DNA of 64,000 nucleotides from LMUY01 sp965199555 (GTDB lineage Bacteria; Pseudomonadota; Alphaproteobacteria; Acetobacterales; Acetobacteraceae). A program made the position numbers and the translations under genes. The notes under the pieces were generated by a model. It was not told the DNA's origin. It saw only the letters and a list, made by a program, of their open reading frames with translations, and ran no database searches. Shown in pieces: positions 33,658 through 42,428 of this stretch (positions within the stretch are counted from its first letter, which is position 1; each line of letters begins with the position of its first letter). The stretch lies in NCBI GenBank assembly GCA_965199555.1, contig CBDASJ010000009.1, positions 177,642-241,641 on the forward strand. Reading direction: 5' to 3'.

Positions 33658-33672
33658 TGGTCAAAATGACCA
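33658..33672. promoter_or_regulatory. Palindrome in the divergent methyltransferase/GT2 gap
   Basis: TGGTCAAAATGACCA is a perfect 15-base palindrome (arms TGGTCA/TGACCA, centre AAA). It lies 16 bases upstream of the GT2 start. Its form and position suit a repressor site controlling the divergent pair. No matching regulator gene is nearby. Confidence 0.4.
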
Positions 33673-33688
33673 CGGCAATGGAAGTGAT

Positions 33689-34468
33689 ATGCTCGAAGGC
33701 TTGAAGGTAGCAGTCGTGTTGCCGGCTTACAACGCCGCGCTCACCTTGTCGCGGACCGTGAACGACATTCCCCGGTCCTTGGTCGACGACATCATCCTCA
33801 CCGACGACGCCAGCCGGGACAACACGGCCGAGCTGGCGCAGGAACTGGGCCTGCACGTGATCCGGCACGAAGCCAACCGGGGTTATGGCGGCAACCAGAA
33901 GACCTGTTACCAGGCCGCGCTGGACCGCGGGGCCGACATCGTCGTCATGCTCCACCCGGACTACCAATACAGCCCGCGGCTGGTCTCGGCGATGGCCTCC
34001 ATGATCGCGTCGGGGCATTACGACGCCGTCCTGGCATCCCGCATCCTCGGCGGCGGCGCGTTGAGCGGCGGCATGCCGTTCTACAAATACGTCGCCAACC
34101 GGGCGCTCACCTTCACGGAAAACCTGGCGCTCGGCCAGAAGCTGAGTGAGTACCATACCGGTTACCGGGCATGGAGCCGGGTCGTGCTGGAAAAGCTGCC
34201 GCTCCTGACCTGCTCCGACGACTTCGTTTTCGACAACCAGATGATCGCCCAGGCCGTGCATTACGGCTTCCGCCTGGGCGAAATCTCCTGCCCGACGCGT
34301 TATTTCGCCGAGGCGTCATCCATCAACTTCCGCCGCAGCGTGGTTTACGGTCTGGGTGTCCTGCGCACCGCGGCGGATTTCCGGCTTCACAAGCTCGGCC
34401 TGCGGCGGTCCCGGCTGTTCCCGTCGGAGGAGTCGCAGCGCCTGCAATCGGGCAAACCCGGCGAGTGA
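33689..34468 (+). CDS. Glycosyltransferase family 2 (dolichyl-phosphate-mannose-synthase-like)
   Basis: About 259 residues. The GT-A start is VAVVLPAYNAALTLSRTV, with DDIILTDDASRDNTAEL and the pattern NRGYGGNQKTCYQAALDRGADIVVMLHPDYQYSP, which matches DPM1-like enzymes that charge polyprenyl phosphate with a sugar. There is no membrane segment at the C-terminus. The ATG at 33689 has GGAAG four bases upstream. It overlaps the next gene (GTGA), which encodes a membrane protein, so the pair may work as a lipid-linked sugar module. Confidence 0.88.
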   Translation: MLEGLKVAVVLPAYNAALTLSRTVNDIPRSLVDDIILTDDASRDNTAELAQELGLHVIRHEANRGYGGNQKTCYQAALDRGADIVVMLHPDYQYSPRLVSAMASMIASGHYDAVLASRILGGGALSGGMPFYKYVANRALTFTENLALGQKLSEYHTGYRAWSRVVLEKLPLLTCSDDFVFDNQMIAQAVHYGFRLGEISCPTRYFAEASSINFRRSVVYGLGVLRTAADFRLHKLGLRRSRLFPSEESQRLQSGKPGE

Positions 34469-35211
34469 GGCTCCAGGACAATCTCCAAACCCATGCTGGC
34501 GATGCCGGCCGGAAGGGGCACCTGGCGCCGCTGATCCTCGGCTGCTGCGGGATCGCGGCGGTGATCGGCGGGGGGCTGATGCTCCGGCGCCTCGGCCCGG
34601 GCGGCACGTCCGCCTGGTTGGCCTACGCCATCGCGACCATCAATGGCACGGGGGCCTGGGCGCCGCTGGCGCTGTTCTGCAGCCAGGTCCTGATCGCCAG
34701 CAGCGGCATCCTGCCCGCTTCGCTGCTCGGGCTCGCGGCGGGCGCGCTTTACGGCATCCCGGTCGGCTTCGCCTTGGCCGCCGTCAGCACCCTTGCCGGC
34801 GCCGTCGTGGCCTTCCGGCTCAGCCGGTCCCTGTTCCGCGCCAGGATGGAGCGCCTGCTGCGCAATCGGCCGCGCTTGGCGGATTTCGACCAAAGGCTCG
34901 CCACCGACCGGTGGAAGCTGGTTTGCCTGCTTCGCGTCTCACCAGTGATGCCGTTTGCCGCCACCAGCTACATGCTGGGCCTGTCTGCCGTCAGGGAGCG
35001 GGACTACCTGATCGGCACCGTGTTCGCGCTGCCGGCCTTGTTCGGCTTCGTGTGCCTGGGGTCGATCGCCCGTGCGGGCATCGATGCGGGGGCAGACGGC
35101 TCCAACTACTTCCAATGGGGGCTGCTCGCCCTCGGGCTGGTCGCCACGTTGATATTGACGCTGCGGGTGGGGCAGTTGATCGCCCGGTCGGTCGGCGGCA
35201 CCGGCCGCTAG
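34465..35211 (+). CDS. TVP38/TMEM64 (DedA-superfamily) membrane protein
   Basis: This 248-residue integral membrane protein has about five hydrophobic segments. The VTT/SNARE-associated motif region reads ILPASLLGLAAGALYGIPVGFALA, and FRLSRSLFRARMERLL and RVSPVMPFAATSYMLGLS match the TVP38 signature. Relatives are lipid scramblases or polyprenyl-phosphate carriers. The GTG at 34465 overlaps the preceding glycosyltransferase stop. Its TAG and the TAG of the convergent gene share the bases CTAG at 35208-35211. A role in moving a lipid-linked sugar is inference. Confidence 0.82.
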   Translation: MRLQDNLQTHAGDAGRKGHLAPLILGCCGIAAVIGGGLMLRRLGPGGTSAWLAYAIATINGTGAWAPLALFCSQVLIASSGILPASLLGLAAGALYGIPVGFALAAVSTLAGAVVAFRLSRSLFRARMERLLRNRPRLADFDQRLATDRWKLVCLLRVSPVMPFAATSYMLGLSAVRERDYLIGTVFALPALFGFVCLGSIARAGIDAGADGSNYFQWGLLALGLVATLILTLRVGQLIARSVGGTGR

Positions 35212-35843
35212 CCCGCATCCACCGGGTCACATGGCTGCGGCCATATCGCGACCTGCTGCAGGAACAATCCCAGCACGCGATGATCCTGGCCGCCGGGCGG
35301 TTGCGTGGGGTGCTCGATAAGCAGCGTGACGCGGAGCGGGCCGGTGGCGCCGGGCGCCTGGTTCGGCAGCGCGGCGCAAAGCCTCGCCCGGCGCTGGGCG
35401 AGGTCCCAAGTGCCGATCGCCTGGCCGTCCACCTCCAATCGGAACGCCTGGTGTCCGCTCGCGTCCGGCATGGCCACGCCGCGCAGTTCGAGCGACAAGC
35501 CGTCGGGATGCTGCCGTGGCAATTGTATCGCGAGCTCGGCCCGTGCCGCCTGGCTCCACACCCCGCCCGCCTCCTGCACCGACCAGCCGCCGAGCAGGTC
35601 AAGGCCGGGCGGCGGGGGGGTCGCCGCCGAAACGGTGACAGGCTGGCCGACAAGCAACGGGTGATCCGCCATCTGCTGGAACAGAGCCGCCTGCCGTTGC
35701 GCGAGGAACGCCTGGTCGAACCGGAGGCTGGCATGCAGCAGCCACGCGAACCCCAGCAGGTAGCTCACGGCCACACCCAAGCAGACGGCCAGGCACGCGC
35801 GTTCGCTGCGGCGATCGAGGCCCCTGGTCAGGATGTCAGACAT
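35208..35843 (-). CDS. Single-pass membrane protein of unknown function
   Basis: This 211-residue protein has one N-terminal membrane segment (CLAVCLGVAVSYLLGFAWLL). A periplasmic domain rich in strands follows (LSLELRGVAMPDASGHQAFRLEVDGQAIGTWDLAQRRARL; LRVTLLIEHPTQPP), reminiscent of carbohydrate-binding beta-sandwich domains. No family is recognised. The ATG at 35843 overlaps the end of the preceding PIG-V-like gene by eight bases, so the two are translated together and may function together. Confidence 0.65.
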   Translation of the reverse strand: MSDILTRGLDRRSERACLAVCLGVAVSYLLGFAWLLHASLRFDQAFLAQRQAALFQQMADHPLLVGQPVTVSAATPPPPGLDLLGGWSVQEAGGVWSQAARAELAIQLPRQHPDGLSLELRGVAMPDASGHQAFRLEVDGQAIGTWDLAQRRARLCAALPNQAPGATGPLRVTLLIEHPTQPPGGQDHRVLGLFLQQVAIWPQPCDPVDAG

Positions 35844-36966
35844 AGATGTCCCGGCCGTGAAACCAGTAGATGGCAAGGGCGCCGTTGATGAAGGCAAGGC
35901 CCAACAGCAGGAGCCGGACGCCGCGATGCCGGTCGCACAACCGCCCCATGGCCAGGTGCAACGGGTACAGCGCCAAGGTGTAGCGTATCAGCGAAGGGCT
36001 GGCGGATTCGGACGAGGCGAAGCTGACGACGCTTGCCGCCACGAACAGCAGCTCGCCCGCCGAGAACATGCGCGCCTGGGACAGCAGCACGACGATCAGG
36101 ATCAGCGCGATGACGCTTTGCACCTGCAGGCGCGGCTGGTTGGTCCAAAGGAACATCACCAGGCTCTGGAACGGCACGCCGAGTTGCTGGTCCCAGAACG
36201 CGAAGTTGCTGTGCAGCGGCGCCAGATTGTCGCCGGTGAGGTGGAACATGTACCAGGAAAAGGCGAGCAGCGGCAGCGGAATGAAGCTGATCAGCATCAG
36301 GCTGCGATACGGCGCCGGCCGCTGCCTGACCCGGGCGATCAGCCAGTCCAGGGCCATGCCGGCGCCCTGCGCGATCCCGGTCAGCCGGGCGATCGTCAGC
36401 AGGGCTGCACTGCCTGCGGCCGCGGCAAGCTGGCCGCGCTGGACGAAGAACGCCGCGGCAATGGAGAAGGCCAGGAACGTCGATTCCGAAAGCGGGCCGG
36501 ACAGCGCGAACGAGCCCGGCAACGCCATCAGGGAGATGACGGCCCAATTCGCGGCAAAGCTGCCGGCGCGGTGGTATGCCAGCCGATGCAGCAGGATTGC
36601 CGACGCGATCAGGCAGAGATTGGCCACCGCCACCCCGGCCATGGGCACGGACGGCATGATCTTGCCCAGCAAGGCCACGCCGATCGGCAGCAGCGGGAAG
36701 AAGTTTATGTTGGATTGGCCCGTCTCGTGCCCGGTGACGGCGTGCGGCGGCTGGTAGCCCTGGCTGGCAATGTCCAGGTAATAGCCGGCATCCCACTGGA
36801 TCCACATATGCAGCCAGGGCACCGCCTGCCCTTCCAGGCGGAAGCTGTAGATGCCGATCAGGAACAGCGCGGCCCGGGTGGCAGCCCAAACGGCGACCGC
36901 GAACACGATGCTGCGCAGCCAGGAGGCTGGGGGCGGAGCAACGAAGGGCCGGGTGGATTGCGTCAT
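35836..36966 (-). CDS. PIG-V-like membrane mannosyltransferase
   Basis: The 376-residue protein has about nine membrane segments. In its first periplasmic loop it carries QWDAGYYLDIASQGYQ, followed later by NFFPLLPIGVALLG. This pairing (W-D-x-x-x-Y-x-x-I-A-x-x-G-Y, F-F-P) marks the PIG-V/GT76 group of polyprenyl-phosphate-dependent mannosyltransferases; the Asp is the presumed catalytic base. It follows a cytoplasmic glycosyltransferase by six bases. It would add a sugar on the periplasmic side. Confidence 0.8.
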   Translation of the reverse strand: MTQSTRPFVAPPPASWLRSIVFAVAVWAATRAALFLIGIYSFRLEGQAVPWLHMWIQWDAGYYLDIASQGYQPPHAVTGHETGQSNINFFPLLPIGVALLGKIMPSVPMAGVAVANLCLIASAILLHRLAYHRAGSFAANWAVISLMALPGSFALSGPLSESTFLAFSIAAAFFVQRGQLAAAAGSAALLTIARLTGIAQGAGMALDWLIARVRQRPAPYRSLMLISFIPLPLLAFSWYMFHLTGDNLAPLHSNFAFWDQQLGVPFQSLVMFLWTNQPRLQVQSVIALILIVVLLSQARMFSAGELLFVAASVVSFASSESASPSLIRYTLALYPLHLAMGRLCDRHRGVRLLLLGLAFINGALAIYWFHGRDIYV

Positions 36967-36972
36967 CGCGAT

Positions 36973-38340
36973 CTAGAAGCCGATCCGCTGCAGCATGGCA
37001 TCCAACCGGTCCTGCCATGCCGCCGGGGACAGCATGCGGTCCGCATAGGCCAGCGCCCCCGCCGACAACTCCGCCCATAGCGCCGCATCCCCGTAGGCGC
37101 GAACCACCGCGGCGGCAAAATCCGCCGGCGCGCCCGCGACAATGACGCCGCTGGTGCCGGCCAGCGCCATGCCCTCGCTGGCGACGGGGGTCACGATGCA
37201 CGGCACCCCGGCCGCAAGGCTGGACGCCACCTTGCCCTTCGCGCCGGCCCCGAACCGCAGCGGCGCCACCGTCAAGCGCAGCGATTCGAACCAGGGGGCT
37301 ACGTCCGGCACGTGGCCCAGCAGCCGCACCGGCCCCGCCGCACCGTCCAGCAGGTCGGACGGCGCGTCCGCCCCGACGATCGAGAACTCGCACCCCGGCA
37401 GGCTGCGCTGCACCAGCGGCCAGATCTCCGCCAGGAAGTAGCGGACGGCGTCGGCATTGGGCGCGTGCGCGAAGCTGCCGACGAAGCCGATGCCGCGCCG
37501 CTCGGCAAACGCGGCGCTGGGCGCCTGCACCGGCCGGGCCAGCGGCATCTGCACCACCAGGCAGTCCGGCAGGGTGTCAGCCAGCAGCGCCAGCTCCGCC
37601 TCCGACACCACCATGGTGGCGTCGCAACTGCGGATCACGTGCTCCTCCCGCTCCCGCACGCGCGGCAGCGCGGCCGCCAGCGTGGCATCCTGCGTCACCT
37701 GCGCCTTGCGCTCTTCCCGCAGGTAATTCAGGTCGATGCTGTCGAACACCAGCCGCGCCCGGCCGCAATGGCGCTGCACCAGCTCCAGGAACTCGCCCCC
37801 GCAGAACACGCGGCACAGCACGCAGAGATCGAGCGAGGCCCCATGCCGCAGGATGAACTGGGCGACGGATTCGGCCTCCGTCGGTTGCAGGCAACGTATG
37901 CCCTGCGCCACCAGCCGGTCGCGCGCGGGCTGGTGGCCTCCGTGCTGCATCGCCGCGGCCAGGATGACATCGAAACCGAGCCGGCGCAGGCAGGCCGCCA
38001 AGGTGACGATGTCGACCGAGCCTGAATCCCGGTCGGGCTCCGGCCACTGGTTGTCGATCACCAGGGCCAGGCCGCGCGAAGCGGGCGGGCACACCGATGG
38101 GGGCGCCATCGTCAGCGCGGCGGGCCGCATCAGCCGCCGCACCGCGTGCACGGCCTTGCGCGCCGGGGCCAGCGCCAGGCGGGACGGGCTGCGCTCCAAC
38201 TCCTCCACCCGGTGCCGCAGCGCCACGATCTCCTCCTGCGCCGCCACCAACCGGGCGCGGTCACGCCGGCCCTGTGCCGCGGCAACCCGCTCCACCCGGT
38301 CGCCCGGCGGCGGCGCGTCGGTCACGCGGGGGCCAGGCAT
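36973..38340 (-). CDS. Glycosyltransferase, GT4-like, with N-terminal coiled coil
   Basis: This 455-residue protein begins with a short helical stretch (LVAAQEEIVALRHRVEELE). A GT-B enzyme follows: LALVIDNQWPEPDRDSGSVD, RARLVFDSIDLNYLREER, then the C-lobe GIGFVGSFAHAPNADAVRYFL and the donor region PLRFGAGAKGKVASSLAAGVP with the 'G-A-G-x-K-G-K' loop. It starts inside the end of the upstream GT2 gene (19-base overlap), so expression is coupled. Confidence 0.87.
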   Translation of the reverse strand: MPGPRVTDAPPPGDRVERVAAAQGRRDRARLVAAQEEIVALRHRVEELERSPSRLALAPARKAVHAVRRLMRPAALTMAPPSVCPPASRGLALVIDNQWPEPDRDSGSVDIVTLAACLRRLGFDVILAAAMQHGGHQPARDRLVAQGIRCLQPTEAESVAQFILRHGASLDLCVLCRVFCGGEFLELVQRHCGRARLVFDSIDLNYLREERKAQVTQDATLAAALPRVREREEHVIRSCDATMVVSEAELALLADTLPDCLVVQMPLARPVQAPSAAFAERRGIGFVGSFAHAPNADAVRYFLAEIWPLVQRSLPGCEFSIVGADAPSDLLDGAAGPVRLLGHVPDVAPWFESLRLTVAPLRFGAGAKGKVASSLAAGVPCIVTPVASEGMALAGTSGVIVAGAPADFAAAVVRAYGDAALWAELSAGALAYADRMLSPAAWQDRLDAMLQRIGF

Positions 38341-40181
38341 GGCTGCTCGTCCAGCAGGCGGAGGTTCGGGTTCATGAACGGGTCTTGCAGGACCAGGCCG
38401 CCCCAATCCCGCAGCAGGCGATCCCGCTCCTCCTGCACCTGCGTGCGCCGGCCGGCCGAGTGGTCCGGCGGCCGCGTCGCCATCTCGCGATGCTCCAGCA
38501 CGCACCACGGCGTCCACACGATGCGATACCCATGGGCGGTCAGTCGCAGGCAAAGGTCGACGTCATTGTAGGCCACCGGAAGCGCCTCGTTCAGCCCGCC
38601 CACGGCGAAGAAGATGTCGCGCCGCACCGCCATGCAGGCGCCGGTCACCCCCCAAACGCTTCGCGCCGCGGCGAGCAGCCCGAACGCGCCCGCGGACTGC
38701 CCCGGCGCATGGCGGAACAGGTGCCGCGGGATCCCCGCGCCGTCCGTGGTCAGCCCGGCGTGCTGGACCCGGCCGTCCGGATACAGCAGCTTGGCACCGG
38801 CCGCGCCGACGTCCGGTTGCATCGCGTGGGACACCAGAACCGTCAGCCAGTCGGGCTGCAACACGGCGATGTCGTTGTTCAGCAGGACCAGCACCTCCCC
38901 GTCCGCCCGCGCCGCGGCGTGGTTGTTCAGCAGGGACCAGTTGAACGGGCCGGGCAGCGGCAGCACCGTCACCCGCGCATCCGCGGCCAGTTCCGCCAGC
39001 AGGGCGAGCGCGTCCGGCTCCACCGTGCCGTTGTCGACCAGCAGCAACTGCAGCCGGCGATACGCGGTGCGCGCCAGCACCGCATCGGCGCACACGCGCA
39101 GCAGGTCGGCGCGGTCGCGGGTCGGCACGATGACGGAGACCAGCGGCTCCGGGTCCGGCAGCGCGAACACCACCCGCTGCTCGCACGGGCGGTCCGGCAC
39201 GGGCTCGACGCGGGCAGCCACGCCGTCCCGCCGCAACTGCGCCGCGGTGGCGGCCCGCATCGCCTCGGCATGGCCCGGGGGCAGCGTGGTGCGGTGGCAC
39301 AGCACGGCGGGGACGTGGCGGATGCCGCCGGGGCGAGCGGCCGCAGCGACCTGGTTGGCCAGGTCGTAGCGCCAGGCCGGGCCGCCGGGCAGGCTCGCCT
39401 GGCGCGCCAACGCGGCGCGAAAGAACGCGAACGGCCCCACCAGGTCGCGCGCACGCTGCAGGTCCGGGTCCCAGCCCGGCTTGAAGAACGGTTGTTCCCG
39501 CCGGCCTTCGGCATCCAGCCAGTCTTCGTCCGCGAACAGCAGGTCGGTATGCGGGTGTTGCGCCAACACCGTCGCGACCACGGACAGCGCGCCCGGCGCC
39601 ATGCGCTCGCCCGCATGGAGGAAGCCGATCAACTCCACATCCAACTGGTCCAGCGCCTGGGCAAGCAGCCGCTGCGGGTCTTGCGCCCCATCGAGCAACA
39701 GGACCGTGCATTCCGCCGGGACCGCCATCCCGGCCGGCAGCGCCGTGCCCAACAGCACCAGGCCAAACCGTTGCGGTCGGATCACCGCGTGGCCGCGCCC
39801 GGCCCGCGCCAGGGCGGCGAGGCGGGCCGGCTCCTCGTCCCGTACCCACGCATCATAGGGCAGCGCCGCGGCGGCGACCGGGGGTGGCGGCGGTGCAACC
39901 GGTACGGGCGGCAGGGCGCGTTCCGCCCCCGCGGCCTCGATCAACCAGCGCACCGGACGCGTCAGCCGCCAGATCCGCGCGGTTTCGAACAGGGTCAGGC
40001 GGTGGCGCGCTTCCGCGGCCTCCCTGCGCACCGCCACCAACTCGGCTTCAAGGGCTTCGATGCGTTGCCCCAGCGCGCCCGGTGGGGTCACCGCGGAGTC
40101 GAACCGCGCCCGATTGGCCTCCACAAGTCGCGACACGGCCGTGCCGCGGTCCGGCAAAACCGTGCTCAGGGTGCCGGCCAC
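38322..40181 (-). CDS. Glycosyltransferase family 2 with N-terminal extension
   Basis: This 619-residue protein begins with a helical stretch (LGQRIEALEAELVAVRREAAEAR) and a second incomplete GT-A-like part (residues about 140-300, TDLLFADEDWLDAEGRREQP, PFFKPGWDPDLQRARD). A complete GT2 domain (about 345-560) follows: VSVIVPTRDRADLLRVCADA, LLLVDNGTVEPDAL, VLLNNDIAVL. This arrangement is common in O-antigen rhamnosyltransferase-like proteins. The start is a GTG at 40181. It is the first gene of the second glycosyltransferase run (35-40 kb). Confidence 0.87.
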   Translation of the reverse strand: MAGTLSTVLPDRGTAVSRLVEANRARFDSAVTPPGALGQRIEALEAELVAVRREAAEARHRLTLFETARIWRLTRPVRWLIEAAGAERALPPVPVAPPPPPVAAAALPYDAWVRDEEPARLAALARAGRGHAVIRPQRFGLVLLGTALPAGMAVPAECTVLLLDGAQDPQRLLAQALDQLDVELIGFLHAGERMAPGALSVVATVLAQHPHTDLLFADEDWLDAEGRREQPFFKPGWDPDLQRARDLVGPFAFFRAALARQASLPGGPAWRYDLANQVAAAARPGGIRHVPAVLCHRTTLPPGHAEAMRAATAAQLRRDGVAARVEPVPDRPCEQRVVFALPDPEPLVSVIVPTRDRADLLRVCADAVLARTAYRRLQLLLVDNGTVEPDALALLAELAADARVTVLPLPGPFNWSLLNNHAAARADGEVLVLLNNDIAVLQPDWLTVLVSHAMQPDVGAAGAKLLYPDGRVQHAGLTTDGAGIPRHLFRHAPGQSAGAFGLLAAARSVWGVTGACMAVRRDIFFAVGGLNEALPVAYNDVDLCLRLTAHGYRIVWTPWCVLEHREMATRPPDHSAGRRTQVQEERDRLLRDWGGLVLQDPFMNPNLRLLDEQPCLAPA

Positions 40182-40390
40182 GCCGCCGGCCTGTGTCGGA
40201 ACTGCATCGCGGCTCCATACACGGTCGAACCTGGGGCGTCACGTCATCGAGGCGGGTTAAAACCCGGCTGCGATCGTGCCTCAACCTGCGTCGGCGGGCT
40301 GAGCCGAACCCCTTAATAGGACGGCGCCTGATAGCCCTGATGCTCGGATCGTCTGGACCTCAACCGGGTCGAGCGGAATGTCTGCCGCGG

Positions 40391-41059
40391 TCAGCCGCGC
40401 TTCCATTGCATCAGCAGGTCGCTCGCCTGCGCGAGGACAGACCCAAACGCCGTGTGCCGTTCCTGCGGGATGTAGATCACGGTCGTCACGCCGGGCTTTT
40501 CGAATGCGGCGTTGCCGAAGAAGAACTGGCCGTTGCCGACCTGCTCCAGGAGCGCCTCGATCCCCGACTTGTTGCGCTCGTCGATCAGCGCCAGGTAGCG
40601 CGTCTCGTCCACGTCGGAAGGGGAGGCGCGGATGACGAGCGCGTCGTCGTCCTTGCTGTAAACGAACAACTCCGTGGAGACGAGGTGGTTTGCGAGCTGG
40701 TCGCGTGGCGGCTTGTTCAGCGCGTCCGGGCCGGACGCGGCAACGCGATAGCACATCACCAGGAACTGCCCGTTGTCGCGGTTCACGACATAGGGATGGC
40801 TCACGGGCGGGAACTCCAGCCCCTCGCCGGCCGCCCCGCCGCCGGGTGCGAGGAAGGCGAAGGAGAAGCGCGGCGGCAACCCGTCCGCGTCCTCGCCGGG
40901 CAGGGCAAATTCACCGAACAGAAATGGCTTCGGTATCGCGAAGGTGTTGCCACCCAGGGTGATGACCCGGTGGTCGTCCTGCGCACGGGCGCGGAGGGCC
41001 GTCGCCAAGGCTGCGCCAGACGCAAGGGCGGTCCGGCGGGTGAGCAGGGAACCGGCCAT
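40391..41059 (-). CDS. Tat-exported hypothetical protein
   Basis: The 222-residue product opens with a twin-arginine leader (LLTRRTALASGAALATALRARAQ). The mature domain (ITLGGNTFAIPKPFLFGEF; HPYVVNRDNGQFLVMCYRV; KPGVTTVIYIPQERHTAFG) has mixed strands and no motif that I recognise. It has no obvious operon partner: 209 bases separate it from the glycosyltransferase gene upstream of which it lies, and the DUF4214 gene is divergent. Function unknown. Confidence 0.7.
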   Translation of the reverse strand: MAGSLLTRRTALASGAALATALRARAQDDHRVITLGGNTFAIPKPFLFGEFALPGEDADGLPPRFSFAFLAPGGGAAGEGLEFPPVSHPYVVNRDNGQFLVMCYRVAASGPDALNKPPRDQLANHLVSTELFVYSKDDDALVIRASPSDVDETRYLALIDERNKSGIEALLEQVGNGQFFFGNAAFEKPGVTTVIYIPQERHTAFGSVLAQASDLLMQWKRG

Positions 41060-41216
41060 GGCAAAGTTTCCGCAGGAACGGGGAGCGGACGATACCGAAG
41101 TCAGCTTTCCGCCTCAAGCCGGGCAGAAGCGACGGTGGCATCCAATGAGTTGACGCCCACCGGCGGCTGTGGCGTTTGGGCGGCAAGCAACAGCAACGCA
41201 ACAGGTCCCCAGCGCC

Positions 41217-42365
41217 ATGCCAGTGTTGACCCTGCCGATCCATGTCCTCACTGATGCACCCGTCTTCGCCGTTCCCGGCGCGGGGCTGCTGACCAACGCA
41301 CCAACGCCGGTGCTGCCTGGCACCGCCACGCCCGGCTCGGTCGTGCAGGTGTTCGACAATCGCAACGCCGATGGATCGGCGAGGGCAGACCCGGTAACCG
41401 GTGCCTTCGCCGTGGCGCTCACCACGGCAACGCCGGGCATTCAACAGATCACCGCGTCATCGGCCGGCCCGGGCATTTACTCCTCCTTGACGTCCGCGAC
41501 GGTGCCCCTGTTTGAATTGCCGGCCGCCGTGAACGGAGTCAGCAGCACCGACCTGGCGACGGTCGACGTCGCTTGCGTGCTTGGCCGCGGGTTCGCCCTG
41601 CAATTCACCAGTGGAACGGAGGCGGTGCAGTTCCTGGACGGCACGCTCAGCGTCGGGCCCGATACGGACGCCGCCTATGTCGCCCGGCTGTACCAGGGAC
41701 TGTTCGGCGCGGTGCCGGACAGCGGCAATCTCAGCGTCTGGACCAATTACCTGGCGGCCGGACACAGCCAAACCGACGTCGCCGCCGGGTTCCTTGCCGC
41801 CCCCGCCGCGGCGCCGTTGGCCGCGTTGTCGGACGCACAATACGTGCAGCAGGTTTTCGCCGGGCTGTTGGGCCACGCGCCGACGGACGCGCAGCTCGGC
41901 GCCTTTACCGGCGTGCTGGCCAACGGCGCGTCCCGCGCCGCCGTGCTGGCCGGGATCGCCGGCTCGCCCGAAGCGAAGAGCGCGCTGGCGCCGCAAACCA
42001 GCCGCCTATTTGTCACGGACACGGCAACCCAGACCGCCAACGACCTGTTCCGCGTCGGGCTGGGCCATGACGCGACGCAGGCGGTCGTGCAAAGCCTGGG
42101 TGCGTCGCTGCGAGCCGAGCTGACGGCGCCGCAACTGGCGCGGGAGATCGCGAGCACGCCGGAGTTCCTGGGGCTGCATGGCGGGCAAAGCGACAGCAGC
42201 TACGTCACAAACCTTTACACCGCCGGGCTGGGACGCGCGCCTACCGGCCCGGAACTCAGCGTCGACGTCGGCAACCTGCAATCCGGCGTGTTCGACCGAT
42301 CGACCCTCCTGACGACGGTCGCCACCTCGCCCGAGGGGATCGCCCACCTGACGCAGCCATTGTAG
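41217..42365 (+). CDS. DUF4214 repeat protein, probable extracellular
   Basis: This 382-residue protein has an N-terminal Ig-like part (GTATPGSVVQVFDN; VTGAFAVALTTATPG). At least three DUF4214 units follow (YVARLYQGLFGAVPDSGNL; YVQQVFAGLLGHAPTDAQL; YVTNLYTAGLGRAPTGPEL), each with the 'Y-V-x-x-L-Y-x-x-x-L-G-R-x-P' wording. There is no signal peptide. Proteins like this are usually secreted by type I systems or bind the S-layer, but no RTX repeats are visible. The ATG at 41217 is used. Confidence 0.78.
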   Translation: MPVLTLPIHVLTDAPVFAVPGAGLLTNAPTPVLPGTATPGSVVQVFDNRNADGSARADPVTGAFAVALTTATPGIQQITASSAGPGIYSSLTSATVPLFELPAAVNGVSSTDLATVDVACVLGRGFALQFTSGTEAVQFLDGTLSVGPDTDAAYVARLYQGLFGAVPDSGNLSVWTNYLAAGHSQTDVAAGFLAAPAAAPLAALSDAQYVQQVFAGLLGHAPTDAQLGAFTGVLANGASRAAVLAGIAGSPEAKSALAPQTSRLFVTDTATQTANDLFRVGLGHDATQAVVQSLGASLRAELTAPQLAREIASTPEFLGLHGGQSDSSYVTNLYTAGLGRAPTGPELSVDVGNLQSGVFDRSTLLTTVATSPEGIAHLTQPL

Positions 42366-42428
42366 GATGGTGGCCGGCGGCCAGATTGGTGCCGCCGCAG
42401 CGCTGCGGCATGAGGGGACGGGTTCCCG

